Shown one piece after another: positions 24,908-31,245 of a stretch of DNA of 31,245 nt. The stretch is from JAPUDQ01 sp964462335 (GTDB lineage: Bacteria > Patescibacteriota > Saccharimonadia > Saccharimonadales > Saccharimonadaceae): the NCBI GenBank assembly GCA_964462335.1, contig CAYWYG010000007.1:1-31245 (forward strand), given 5' to 3'. How positions within the stretch are numbered: position 1 is the stretch's first letter; every line of letters begins with the position of its first letter. The position numbers and the translations under genes are program-made. A model generated the notes under the pieces. The model saw only the letters and a list, made by a program, of their open reading frames with translations. It did not search any database and was not told where the DNA came from.

Positions 24908-24936
24908 ACTATAGAACAAATTTCATTTTATGTCAA
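24908..24936 (-). promoter_or_regulatory. Promoter of the sigma-region-4/winged-helix gene
   Basis: On the minus strand a perfect TTGACA (24936-24931), a 17-nt spacer and TATAGT (24913-24908). The leader is about 44 nt long and contains AAGGA 7 nt before the ATG. The spacer end and -10 box form ATTTGTTCTAT, a word also present in the repeats after ftsQ. Confidence 0.75.
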
Positions 24937-25050
24937 CAAAATTTGTTATTTCACCATACCATTTCTGTCTGTCGACTATTATAGCACATACTTGGCGCTT
25001 ATGGTAAATAGTACTGTCAGACTATTTTGTTGTGGAATTTATTGTTTAGC

Positions 25051-25875
25051 CTAGCACGCTTGTCTGTCATCTTGGCGAGCCTGACTCTGTTGCCATAGGC
25101 GGTGCTCGCGGCGTACGTTTGAAAACACCTCGTCGATATATTGCAGCGCAGCCTCAGAGAACATTTCGCGATTTCGTGTCACAAATGCTTCATAGAGGGG
25201 CAATTCTGGTATGTATTTACGCATTTGTTTCTCGTGGCGTTCATGGCTTGTCTCGTGCTCATTGGCCATACCGTTGTCGATGATATCGGTAAGTATCCCT
25301 GTGCCGATCATGAGATCTAGCTCCAGAATCATTTGGCGGTGTTTCAGATGATGGGCAAACTTTTCATCTTGAGTGAGATCTTCCCTTGGATATGGCGGTA
25401 TGGTAAATAGTGCCACATAGATAGCGATATCTGGCGAGTATTCGTCCCATATTTGCTCTAACGCGCGTTGTTGTGCTTCATCGCGGGGCACATCTGAGGA
25501 TATTTCAAGAAATTTCCATGGATCATCTTCGACGATATCATGCAGGAGAATGGCAATAGATAGTGCGGGTTGATCGCGTATACCGAGCCGTTCAGGTGTC
25601 ACATGCCTGAGAAAATTACGTGCTGGATGGCTTGCATATGCCTGTCCGTCGTCACGATACATGCCCTCATGGGTGCGCACCATATCGCGACATGCCTTAT
25701 CGGCGAGCACTTTATCCTCTTCTGACCACCCCATGCTCTCGACTTCATCGTGCACCATCTGTAACAAGCCGTCGAGGCCGATTTCTCTTGATATGACATG
25801 AAGAGGCACGCGGTCATTCGCGTGCTTTTTGCGTTCAATTGGAGATGATGTAGGAAGTGTTTCCTCTGCTGCCAT
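25051..25875 (-). CDS. RelA/SpoT-type HD domain hydrolase-like protein
   Basis: A 274-residue protein whose central part resembles the (p)ppGpp hydrolase domain of RelA/SpoT and Mesh1: THEGMYRDDGQAYASHPARNFL (68-89) matches the HxGQxRxxGxxYxxHP pattern, with metal ligand H83. IAILLHDIVEDD (107-118) gives H112 and D113, and TDIIDNG (196-202) supplies D197 where RelA/SpoT have the KLADRxHN motif. There is no synthetase, TGS or ACT domain. It could be a stand-alone small alarmone hydrolase or another phosphohydrolase; the substrate is not shown by sequence. A strong promoter with a predicted leaderless start lies upstream. Confidence 0.72.
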   Translation of the reverse strand: MAAEETLPTSSPIERKKHANDRVPLHVISREIGLDGLLQMVHDEVESMGWSEEDKVLADKACRDMVRTHEGMYRDDGQAYASHPARNFLRHVTPERLGIRDQPALSIAILLHDIVEDDPWKFLEISSDVPRDEAQQRALEQIWDEYSPDIAIYVALFTIPPYPREDLTQDEKFAHHLKHRQMILELDLMIGTGILTDIIDNGMANEHETSHERHEKQMRKYIPELPLYEAFVTRNREMFSEAALQYIDEVFSNVRREHRLWQQSQARQDDRQAC

Positions 25876-25880
25876 AGGTC

Positions 25881-25910
25881 ATTATAGCCACCTTGGATAG
25901 AAAATATCAA
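25881..25910 (-). promoter_or_regulatory. Promoter of the HD-domain gene (leaderless)
   Basis: On the minus strand TTGATA (25910-25905), an 18-nt spacer and a perfect TATAAT (25886-25881). Only five bases separate TATAAT from the ATG at 25875, so transcription would begin at or within the start codon. Confidence 0.68.
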
Positions 25911-25924
25911 GTTCTCTAAAGCTC

Positions 25925-25993
25925 AAAAATAGTGAACCCGCCCTAGTGAGCGGCCTTCTGGGAGCGGGTGCTCGACCAGGGCAGGTTCACTAT
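25925..25993 (-). terminator. Long-stem rho-independent terminator of the GC-rich orphan gene
   Basis: ATAGTGAACCCGCCCT (25929-25944) pairs with AGGGCAGGTTCACTAT (25978-25993), 15 of 16 positions, with a further GAGC/GCTC pairing inside. On the minus strand it is followed at once by TTTTT (25929-25925). It lies 11 nt past the stop of the orphan gene. Confidence 0.83.
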
Positions 25994-26004
25994 GGGCGGG
26001 CGTG

Positions 26005-26433
26005 TCAGCAGGCGGTGGGCATGGGCGTCTCGATCCATGCATGGACGAGATCGGGTGTTTGCCACGGCCAGCGGGCCACTTTCTCCAGACCTATCTTGTA
26101 GGTGACGCCTCGCTCGGTGGCGAGACGGACTCCTTTTGGGAGCAGCGGGGTGACAGCCGCCTCGATGCTCTGGATGTTGGGCCGTCTGGCGCTACCGAAC
26201 AGCCTCGGGCTGCACAACAGGCCGACGACAACTGTGTCGCCGACACACCCCTCGCGGAATGCTTGGTGCATCCGTTCGAGGGCGTCATTTACAGCTTCCG
26301 GAAGCGTCTGTCTCAAGACTTGGCAGCGGAACGTATCGTTGTTCCACGCCAGCTCGAACAGTATGTGACGCGCCGCGCATGGACCGCGGCCAGCTGCCCG
26401 AACAGCGATGTCTTCATCGGTGAAGATTGACAA
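26005..26433 (-). CDS. GC-rich orphan protein of unknown function (142 aa)
   Basis: Not recognised. I chose a TTG start at 26433 because AGGAG (26444-26440 on the minus strand) lies 6 nt before it; an in-frame GTG at 26463 would add ten residues. The protein is soluble and mixed alpha/beta in appearance, with a DTVVVGLLCSPRLFG strand in the middle and a Trp-rich end (RWPWQTPDLVHAWIE). G+C is clearly higher than in the neighbours and third positions favour G or C, which together with its private terminator suggests acquisition from elsewhere. The plus strand also has an open frame here, but it lacks a ribosome site. A TATAAT at 26489-26484 may be its -10 box. Confidence 0.6.
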   Translation of the reverse strand: MSIFTDEDIAVRAAGRGPCAARHILFELAWNNDTFRCQVLRQTLPEAVNDALERMHQAFREGCVGDTVVVGLLCSPRLFGSARRPNIQSIEAAVTPLLPKGVRLATERGVTYKIGLEKVARWPWQTPDLVHAWIETPMPTAC

Positions 26434-26537
26434 GGTGCTCTCCTGACTCTCAAACTTCCCCACGAATTTCGTGTGGCTTATTTATTATAATACAATATAA
26501 TATCTACATTTACAATAGTATTCGGCAGGGATGTTAC

Positions 26538-29123
26538 TTATTTCTTCTTGCGGCGAGTGAAGCGGCGGCGGGCGGGTTTGGATGGGGCTTCAGCCAGAAG
26601 TTTTTTCGCTTCGTCGTGAGTGATTGTCTTTGGGTCGGTGTCTTTCGGTATCTTGGCGTTTGCTTTGCCATCGGTGATATAGGGGCCAAAGTGGCCATTG
26701 AGTATCTTTACGCCGTCGCCGAAATCAGCGATGGTTTTTTCGGCGTCAGCCTTGAGTTTCGCCTCATAGAGCTCTCTCGCCTCTGTCTCAGTTATGTCCA
26801 TTGGGTCGTGCGGCTTTATGCTGACATAGACTTTGCCGACTTGGACATAGGGGCCAAAGCGGCCGTTGTTGGCCTTCATCTCCTGCCCGTCCGTCGTCAG
26901 GCCGACGACACGTGGCAGTTTGAATGATTCGAGAGCTTGATCGAGGGTGACGGTATCGATACTGGCACCTTTTGGCATGGGGGCAAAGCTCGGTTTCTCC
27001 TCGTCACTGGCTTCGCCGAGCTGGAGCATCGGTCCGTAGCGGCCAAACCGTGCGATGATGAGTCGGCCAGTACGAGGGTCGGTGCCGACCGTGCGGCTGT
27101 TGCCGACAGTGCTGCGGTCGATGTCGCCTGATTTTTCGATCAGTGAGTGAAATGGCGTGTAGAAATCGGCCAGCATGCGGTTGCGCTCGAGTTTGTCGCT
27201 CGCGATGTCGTCAAAATGTTCTTCGACACTCGCGGTAAAGCCATAATCGACAATTGGCTCAAAATGATCTGTCAAAAAGTCGGCGATCAGCTCGCCCGCC
27301 GGAGTCGGCACTAGTTTACCGCGGTCAGAGCCAGTCCGCTCAGTTATGACTGAGCGTTCGATGTTCGATGCTCGATGTTCGATGTTCGCATTGCTGACCT
27401 GTATGCCCTGCGGCTCTTCTAAATTCGAAATTCGAACATCAAAATTCGGTTTGTACGCCAGTACAACCACCTCTCTCTCCTGTCCTTCGCTCTCGCCTCG
27501 CTCTACATACCCGCGCGTCTGCACGGTGTTGATGATCGTGGCGTAGGTGCTTGGTCGCCCGATGCCGAGTTCTTCGAGTTTTTTGACAAGTGAACCTTCG
27601 CTATAGCGGGCTGGCGGTCGGGCGAATGTTTGGCGAGCTTCGGCATGTTGTAAATCACACACCTCTCCCGTAGTGAGGGCTGGAAGCGTGTTGTCGTCTT
27701 TGCCACCACCGTAGATGGCGAGGAAACCAGGGAATATCACTACCTCGCCTTTGGCGATGAAGCTGGCATGTGGCAAATGGCTATTGGAATGTGGCTTTTG
27801 TGATATGCCATCTTTCATTTTCCATCTGCTAATTGCTATTGCGATCTCAGTTTTTTCTAGTTTGGCGGGGGCCATTTGGCTGGCTAGCGTGCGGCGGCGT
27901 ATGAGGTCGTAGAGTTTCTGGTCGTAGTCGTTGGACGAGGCTTTTTCTAGGGACATATCGGTGGGGCGGATGGCTTCGTGGGCTTCTTGGGCGCTGGCGG
28001 ATTTGGTCTTGAAAGCGCGTACCTGCACGTAATCTTTGCCGTAGGTTGATTCGATATAGTGTGCGGCTGCCGCCATGGCCTGTTTGGATAGCGTGACGCT
28101 ATCGGTACGCATGTAGGTGATCTTGCCGTCTTGGTAGAGTTTCTGGGCGCTTGCCATAGTCGCTTTGCTACCAAAGCCGAGTTTGGCGTTGGCTTCCTGC
28201 TGGAGTGTGCTGGTTGTAAACGGTGCTGATGGGTTGCGTGTGCCGGGCGTCGTGGTGACGTCAGAAACTTCGTATGAGGCGCCTACGAGGCTCTCCAAGA
28301 AATCTTTTGCCTCTGTTTCAGTATCGAACCGTTTGGGCAATTCGGCTTTGAATACGACCGCTCCCGTCGTTGACTGCGCCGACTGCGTCGTGCTCGTCAC
28401 ATAGGTCGCTGTCTCGGGTCCTGCCGTCTGGTCCGCCCCTTCTTTTGAAAAATCAGAGATTTTTGCAAAAGAGGGTGCTGCCCCGCCAGACGTCACCCGA
28501 GCTGGCGTGACTTTGCTGGCGAACTCAGCCGTTACCTTAAATTGGAAGCTACTCTCAAATGCGCGGATTTCGCGTTCGCGCTCGACGATCAGGCGCACCG
28601 CGGGGCTTTGTACGCGGCCGGCGCTCTTGCCGCCGGGGACTTTTTGCCAGACGACGGGGCTGAGCTCAAATCCGACGATGCGGTCGAGGATTTGGCGGGC
28701 TTGCTGGGCGCGTACGAGGTGCATGTCGACGGTGCGTGGGTGCTGTATGGCTGCTTCGATGGCGTCTTTGGTGATCTCATGGAAGACGATGCGTTTGGTG
28801 CGCGCGGGGTCGAGTTTGAGTACTTCGCAGAGGTGCCAAGCGATCGCTTCTCCCTCGCGGTCTTCATCGGTGGCGAGCCAGACGGTATCGGCTGCTTTTA
28901 CCGCTTTACGCAGTTCGGCGATCGTCTTTTTCTTGTCGGGGTCGATTTCATAGACGGTCTCAAAGCCATTGTTGACGTCGATCGGTTCACGGCCGTCTTT
29001 GGTTTTCTTGGCAATGCTACGGATATGACCGATGCTACTGAGCACTGTAAACTCACTCCCGAGGTATTTCTCGATAGTTTTGGCCTTGGCCGGGGACTCG
29101 ACGATGACGAGGTTTTTACTCAT
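26538..29123 (-). CDS. topA: DNA topoisomerase I (type IA)
   Basis: An 861-residue type IA topoisomerase that relaxes negative supercoils. The N-terminal Toprim domain has VESPAKAKTIEKYLG (8-22) and LATDEDREGEAIAWHL (83-98; D86, D88). QILDRIVGFELSPVVW and GRVQSPAVRLIVERE follow. The catalytic tyrosine is Y337 in KITYMRTDSV. C-terminal repeats of the GRFGPYVQVG type (near residues 755-780) and a basic tail (PARRRFTRRKKK) complete it. Two segments, about residues 428-454 and 559-590, are encoded by 7-nt tandem repeats and look like insertions, since flanking motifs are otherwise continuous. A candidate promoter lies at 29138-29165. Confidence 0.94.
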   Translation of the reverse strand: MSKNLVIVESPAKAKTIEKYLGSEFTVLSSIGHIRSIAKKTKDGREPIDVNNGFETVYEIDPDKKKTIAELRKAVKAADTVWLATDEDREGEAIAWHLCEVLKLDPARTKRIVFHEITKDAIEAAIQHPRTVDMHLVRAQQARQILDRIVGFELSPVVWQKVPGGKSAGRVQSPAVRLIVEREREIRAFESSFQFKVTAEFASKVTPARVTSGGAAPSFAKISDFSKEGADQTAGPETATYVTSTTQSAQSTTGAVVFKAELPKRFDTETEAKDFLESLVGASYEVSDVTTTPGTRNPSAPFTTSTLQQEANAKLGFGSKATMASAQKLYQDGKITYMRTDSVTLSKQAMAAAAHYIESTYGKDYVQVRAFKTKSASAQEAHEAIRPTDMSLEKASSNDYDQKLYDLIRRRTLASQMAPAKLEKTEIAIAISRWKMKDGISQKPHSNSHLPHASFIAKGEVVIFPGFLAIYGGGKDDNTLPALTTGEVCDLQHAEARQTFARPPARYSEGSLVKKLEELGIGRPSTYATIINTVQTRGYVERGESEGQEREVVVLAYKPNFDVRISNLEEPQGIQVSNANIEHRASNIERSVITERTGSDRGKLVPTPAGELIADFLTDHFEPIVDYGFTASVEEHFDDIASDKLERNRMLADFYTPFHSLIEKSGDIDRSTVGNSRTVGTDPRTGRLIIARFGRYGPMLQLGEASDEEKPSFAPMPKGASIDTVTLDQALESFKLPRVVGLTTDGQEMKANNGRFGPYVQVGKVYVSIKPHDPMDITETEARELYEAKLKADAEKTIADFGDGVKILNGHFGPYITDGKANAKIPKDTDPKTITHDEAKKLLAEAPSKPARRRFTRRKKK
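27354..27388. repeat. Heptanucleotide array inside topA (ATGTTCG type)
   Basis: Five consecutive 7-nt units: GCGTTCG, ATGTTCG, ATGCTCG, ATGTTCG and ATGTTCG. On the minus strand they encode the repeated peptide SNIEHRA/SNIERS (about residues 579-590). The reading frame of topA is not disturbed. Confidence 0.8.
27421..27448. repeat. Heptanucleotide array inside topA (AAATTCG type)
   Basis: Four consecutive 7-nt units, AAATTCG twice, AACATCA, then AAATTCG. It lies 32 nt from the ATGTTCG array and both fall within one apparent insertion in the protein. Confidence 0.72.
27764..27840. repeat. Degenerate heptanucleotide array inside topA (TGGCNNN type)
   Basis: Eleven 7-nt units, starting TGGCATG, TGGCAAA and ending TGCTAAT, TGCTATT. 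The units drift in sequence but the period is kept without a slip. It encodes about residues 428-454 of TopA, which fit no known topoisomerase motif. Confidence 0.72.
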
Positions 29124-29137
29124 ATGTACAGCGCCTT

Positions 29138-29165
29138 ATACTAGCACGCCTGTGAGATTTGTAAA
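29138..29165 (-). promoter_or_regulatory. topA: Candidate topA promoter
   Basis: On the minus strand TTTACA (29165-29160), a 16-nt spacer and TAGTAT (29143-29138). The start point would fall about 8 nt before the ATG at 29123, so again there is little leader and no clear ribosome site. It is back to back with the promoter of the structured-RNA locus. Confidence 0.48.
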
Positions 29166-29185
29166 ATAATATAGAGTATATTTCT

Positions 29186-29214
29186 TTGAGATTTGCTTTT
29201 AGGACATCTATATT
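29186..29214 (+). promoter_or_regulatory. Promoter leading into the structured non-coding segment
   Basis: TTGAGA (29186-29191), a 17-nt spacer and TATATT (29209-29214) on the plus strand. Transcription would begin near 29221 and run into a region with no protein gene but many nested stems. Confidence 0.55.
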
Positions 29215-29220
29215 CTGGCA

Positions 29221-29618
29221 ATCTAGAACTAGCTTGTACTTTTGACCGCAAAAGTACCAAAATTCCTGGGGTGGTCCTCACCGCTTCGGGAAAATAGGCT
29301 ATCTAGCCACGGGCACGCCAAGACCTCCGTCGGACTTCGGCCGATCCATAATTACGTTAGTTACTGATGGATCGGTTTTAGTTGGCGTGCGTTATTCCGT
29401 GTCTATCTCACCTATTTTCTCGATAGCGTCTGCGGATACCCCAGACCCCCGTCCCGCCAACTGGCAGGAACCTGCGGTTGGCTTAGCTGCATAGCACTGT
29501 GATTAAGTGCGGTTCACGTCGCTCTCGACTGTCCTGGCGAAACTGTTTGTAAAACACACAATCTCACAAAGTCGAGGACTGTTTGAGCGAAAAAGAATAT
29601 GCCAGTGGCATATTCTTT
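29221..29618 (+). ncRNA. Candidate structured non-coding RNA locus
   Basis: Not recognised as a known RNA. Stems in order: a perfect 9-bp hairpin with a 4-nt loop (29236-29244 with 29249-29257); a nested rod made of 29266-29272/29438-29444 (7 bp), 29281-29284/29432-29435 (4 bp), 29287-29298/29411-29422 (12 bp, one G-U), 29313-29321/29382-29390 (9 bp) and 29341-29349/29367-29375 (9 bp); then a hairpin at 29456-29482 and a 7-bp stem 29524-29530/29570-29576. A 14/20-nt internal bubble splits the rod into closing and terminal stems, a layout seen in 6S RNA, though the resemblance is only architectural. A promoter precedes it and a 12-bp hairpin (29592-29618) follows. The strand is inferred from the promoter. 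Confidence 0.42.
29592..29618 (-). terminator. 12-bp terminator hairpin, surface-protein gene (possibly bidirectional)
   Basis: AAAGAATATGCC (29592-29603) pairs perfectly with GGCATATTCTTT (29607-29618) around a 3-nt loop. On the minus strand it ends in a T-rich run (TTCTTTTT) 16 nt past the stop of the surface-protein gene. On the plus strand the T-run is short (TTCTTTG), so it may also end the structured RNA, less efficiently. Confidence 0.8.
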
Positions 29619-29633
29619 GTAGTATCTATCAGA

Positions 29634-31048
29634 TTATCTGCCGATTTTGACGATCCGAGACGTCGTAGTCGAGGCGCCGAAGCTATCGGTGATGGTTAGT
29701 GTGACAGTGTATGTGCCATTGCGCTTGTAGGTGTGCGATGCGAAGGCGTTTGAACNNNNNNNNNNNNNNNNNNNNNNNNNNNNNNNNNNNNNNNNNNNNN
29801 NNNNNNNNNNNNNNNNNNNNNNNNNNNNNNNNNNNNNNNNNNNNNNNNNNNNNNNGTGACAGTGTATGTGCCATTGCGCTTGTAGGTGTGCGATGCGAAG
29901 GCGTTTGAACCGGTGGTGCCGTCGCCAAAGTTCCATTGGTAGTTCGTGATTGAGCTATCGATGTCCGTGCTGCTACTGGCGTCGAAACTTACGGTGCGGT
30001 TTTTGCCTATTGTGGTAGTAAATGTGGCGACGGGTGCGTCATTGACAGAGGTGATGGTCAGAAATACCGTTGCTGTCGAGGCATACTGTCCATCGCTGAT
30101 GCGGTAGGTGAACCAGTCGCTGCCATAGGTATTTGCTGCGGGGGTATAGATGAAATTACCATCAGAGTTCAGCGTGAGGCTGCCTGATTGCGGACCAGCT
30201 ACGAGGCTGACGGTAAGCGGATCGTATTCGAGGTCGGTGTCGTTGGCGAGGACATTGCCTATCAGGACAGTGTCTTCGAGGGTCGCGTAGGTGTCGTTAT
30301 TTGCGACGGGCGCTTGGTTGATATGCGTGACGGTGACGTAGATAGTTGCCGTGCTAGTATTGCCATACGCGTCGTCAACTTGATATGAGGCGGAAGCGAC
30401 CCCAGTTTTACCAGCTATCGGAGTGAACGTGACCGTGGCGTTCGTGGTGAGACCAGACTGGGTGAAAGTACCGAGTGCGGGCGTGAGGTTGGTCAGGTTG
30501 CTGATAGTCAACTGGCTCATCATCGTGGTGTTGGCGTGTAAGTCATTCGCTGTAGGGGTGACAGTGACCGTATGTGTGTCATCGGTTGCGGCTGCATCAT
30601 CGTTTGCGCGTAGCTGGACATAGTACGGTACATTCAGGTCAAGAGTGACCGTCGCAGTGGCGCATGGTTCGGCCGGTTTGACAGTAGCTGATGGGTAAAT
30701 CGAATACGTGAAGCTATCGGTACCGACATAGTGATCAGGTGCAAGATACTCAAATTGACCTTGTACACCAAATGTGATCCAGCCACCCGCTGCGGTGCGA
30801 CCGGAGTTAAATCCATAGTAATACTGTGTATTGGTTGCAGAATTGTAGAGTGAGTCATTGGCCATGACACTGCCGCTGTACAGATTATTTTGTGGGAAGC
30901 TGTTGGCGTAGGCAAAACTGTCATTGCCTGCGTAACAGCCGGGTAATGGACTGATGGCATATAGTGGCGTCGGTATGAGCGATACGAGTGCGAGCGCACT
31001 TGCGAATGTTGCAGTGAGCGCTCGGCGAGCCAAACGAGAACCTGACAT
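29634..31048 (-). CDS. Secreted surface protein with Ig/cadherin-like and PKD domains (interrupted by an assembly gap)
   Basis: The N-terminus is a signal peptide (about 1-31, hydrophobic TFASALALVSLIPTPLYA). Beyond it are at least three Ig/cadherin-like units typified by GNVLANDTDLEYDPLTVS and GNFIYTPAANTYGSDWFTY, where G-x-F-x-Y-x-P and DxFTY recur, and a PKD domain (YQWNFGDGTTGS...HTYKRNGTYTV). A 100-N gap breaks the reading frame, but the 55 nt on each side are identical; merging them (removing 155 nt) gives one frame of 420 codons including the stop and completes the PKD domain (ending SRIVKIGR). It has no LPXTG or C-terminal TM, so the protein is probably secreted. The ATG has AAGGAG 9 nt upstream. 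Likely an adhesion or surface protein. Confidence 0.76.
29756..29855. other. Assembly gap (100 N) flanked by identical 55-mers
   Basis: The last 55 bases before the gap (29701-29755) are identical to the first 55 after it (29856-29910). A fixed 100-N filler between ends sharing an exact 55-mer is what a scaffolder leaves when two overlapping contigs are not merged. Confidence 0.92.
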
Positions 31049-31118
31049 ATGGACAAACTCCTTGTTTATGGTGTGAGTATAGCATAGATAGACGGTAGAA
31101 GGAAGAAGGAGGAAAGAA

Positions 31119-31166
31119 ACCTGAGATTTTATCGTGAGTCCATAGTCTATAGATAAAAACTCAGGT
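31119..31166 (-). terminator. Long hairpin, terminator-like on the minus strand
   Basis: ACCTGAGATTTTATC (31119-31133) and GATAAAAACTCAGGT (31152-31166) match at 14 of 15 positions around an 18-nt loop. On the minus strand it is followed by TTTCTTT. It lies upstream of the surface-protein gene and could end a transcript coming from beyond the window. Confidence 0.5.
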
Positions 31167-31171
31167 CTCCT

Positions 31172-31239
31172 GCCAAGCAGCGAGAGATCGAGAGCGGCAC
31201 CGAAGTACCACTATTGGTCTCGATACTCTGCTGCTTGGC
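31172..31239. other. Long imperfect hairpin at the window edge
   Basis: GCCAAGCAGC (31172-31181) pairs perfectly with GCTGCTTGGC (31230-31239), and the pairing continues inward through AGAG/CTCT and ATCGAGA/TCTCGAT with single-base bulges, about 21 bp in total. No T-tract is visible. It may be part of a structured RNA extending past the edge. Confidence 0.5.
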
Positions 31240-31245
31240 GCGCCG

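Noticed and set aside
26002..26430. Plus-strand open frame of 142 codons opposite the GC-rich orphan gene
   Set aside because: It lacks a ribosome site and promoter, while the minus strand has AGGAG-6-TTG, a TATAAT and a strong terminator in the correct orientation.
28542..29144. 200-codon plus-strand frame opposite topA
   Set aside because: The minus strand has unmistakable topoisomerase motifs through this stretch; the plus frame is a by-product of its codon use.
29151..29572. Mobile element ends: TGTGAGATT and its complement AATCTCACA flank the structured segment
   Set aside because: A 9-bp inverted match within about 400 bp is expected fairly often by chance, and no transposase or target duplication is seen.
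29221..29618. RNase P RNA, tmRNA or SRP RNA
   Set aside because: I looked on both strands for the conserved GAGGAAAGTCC, terminal CCACCA with tRNA-like ends and GGAAGGAAGCA words and did not find them.
29701..29910. Tandem PKD repeat in the surface protein
   Set aside because: The 55-nt copies abut the N-run exactly and the frame only works when they are merged, so an assembly overlap explains it better.
1..31245. Alternative genetic code with TGA as glycine, as in some other CPR lineages
   Set aside because: TGA ends many genes at natural positions, including the ATGA overlaps of the dcw and GH1 operons.

Overview
The window most likely comes from a member of the Candidate Phyla Radiation (Patescibacteria), probably Candidatus Saccharibacteria (TM7). 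This is inferred from gene content and protein style: a compact division/cell-wall cluster, a membrane-anchored VirB4/TraG-like ATPase, a sigma-region-4 protein with repeated winged helices, a PIF1-like helicase with a C-terminal helix-turn-helix tail, an MMPL transporter and an excalibur protein. TGA is used throughout as a stop, often in ATGA overlaps, so the code is standard. No rRNA or tRNA gene was found.

Layout. 1-7230 (+): polysaccharide deacetylase (probably cut by the window edge), MMPL-type exporter, excalibur membrane protein, a heptanucleotide-repeat spacer, a PIF1-like helicase, and two tandem paralogous membrane proteins of unknown function. 7234-8932 (-): prephenate dehydratase split by a frameshift before its ACT domain, and an LssY-C-domain membrane protein. 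8976-11508 (+): a translationally coupled operon of a GH1 glycosidase, an internally deleted YvcK/CofD-like protein and GalU. 11567-11740 (+): a 57-residue membrane peptide with its own promoter and terminator. 11974-20336 (+): the dcw cluster mraZ-rsmH-ftsL-ftsI-mraY-ftsW-murG-ftsQ, which covers lipid I/II synthesis and septal peptidoglycan synthesis; mur ligases, ddl, ftsA and ftsZ are absent from the window. 20337-20934: about 600 bp without genes, carrying DnaA-box-like 9-mers and several exact short repeats. 20935-29123 (-): VirB4/TraG-like ATPase, sigma-region-4/winged-helix protein, RelA/SpoT-type HD protein, a GC-rich orphan gene bounded by a strong terminator, and topA with in-frame heptanucleotide repeats. 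29124-29633: no protein gene, but a promoter leads into a heavily base-paired segment that I propose as an undescribed structured RNA. 29634-31048 (-): a secreted protein with Ig/cadherin-like and PKD domains, interrupted by a 100-N gap that looks like an unresolved contig overlap. 31119-31245: two long hairpins at the edge.

Several promoters of the TTGNNN/TATAAT type lie so close to the ATG that the mRNA would be leaderless (GH1, the 57-residue peptide, the HD protein); other genes have clear Shine-Dalgarno sites (MMPL, VirB4-like, sigma-like, surface protein). Both initiation modes therefore seem to coexist. The most interesting items are the structured-RNA locus at 29.2-29.6 kb, the degenerate 7-nt repeat arrays inside topA and in a spacer, the non-coding region after ftsQ, the split pheA, the trimmed YvcK-like protein kept in frame between coupled genes, and the mraZ promoter with MraZ boxes and nearby DnaA-like boxes. 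All functional statements come from reading motifs by eye; no database search was run.
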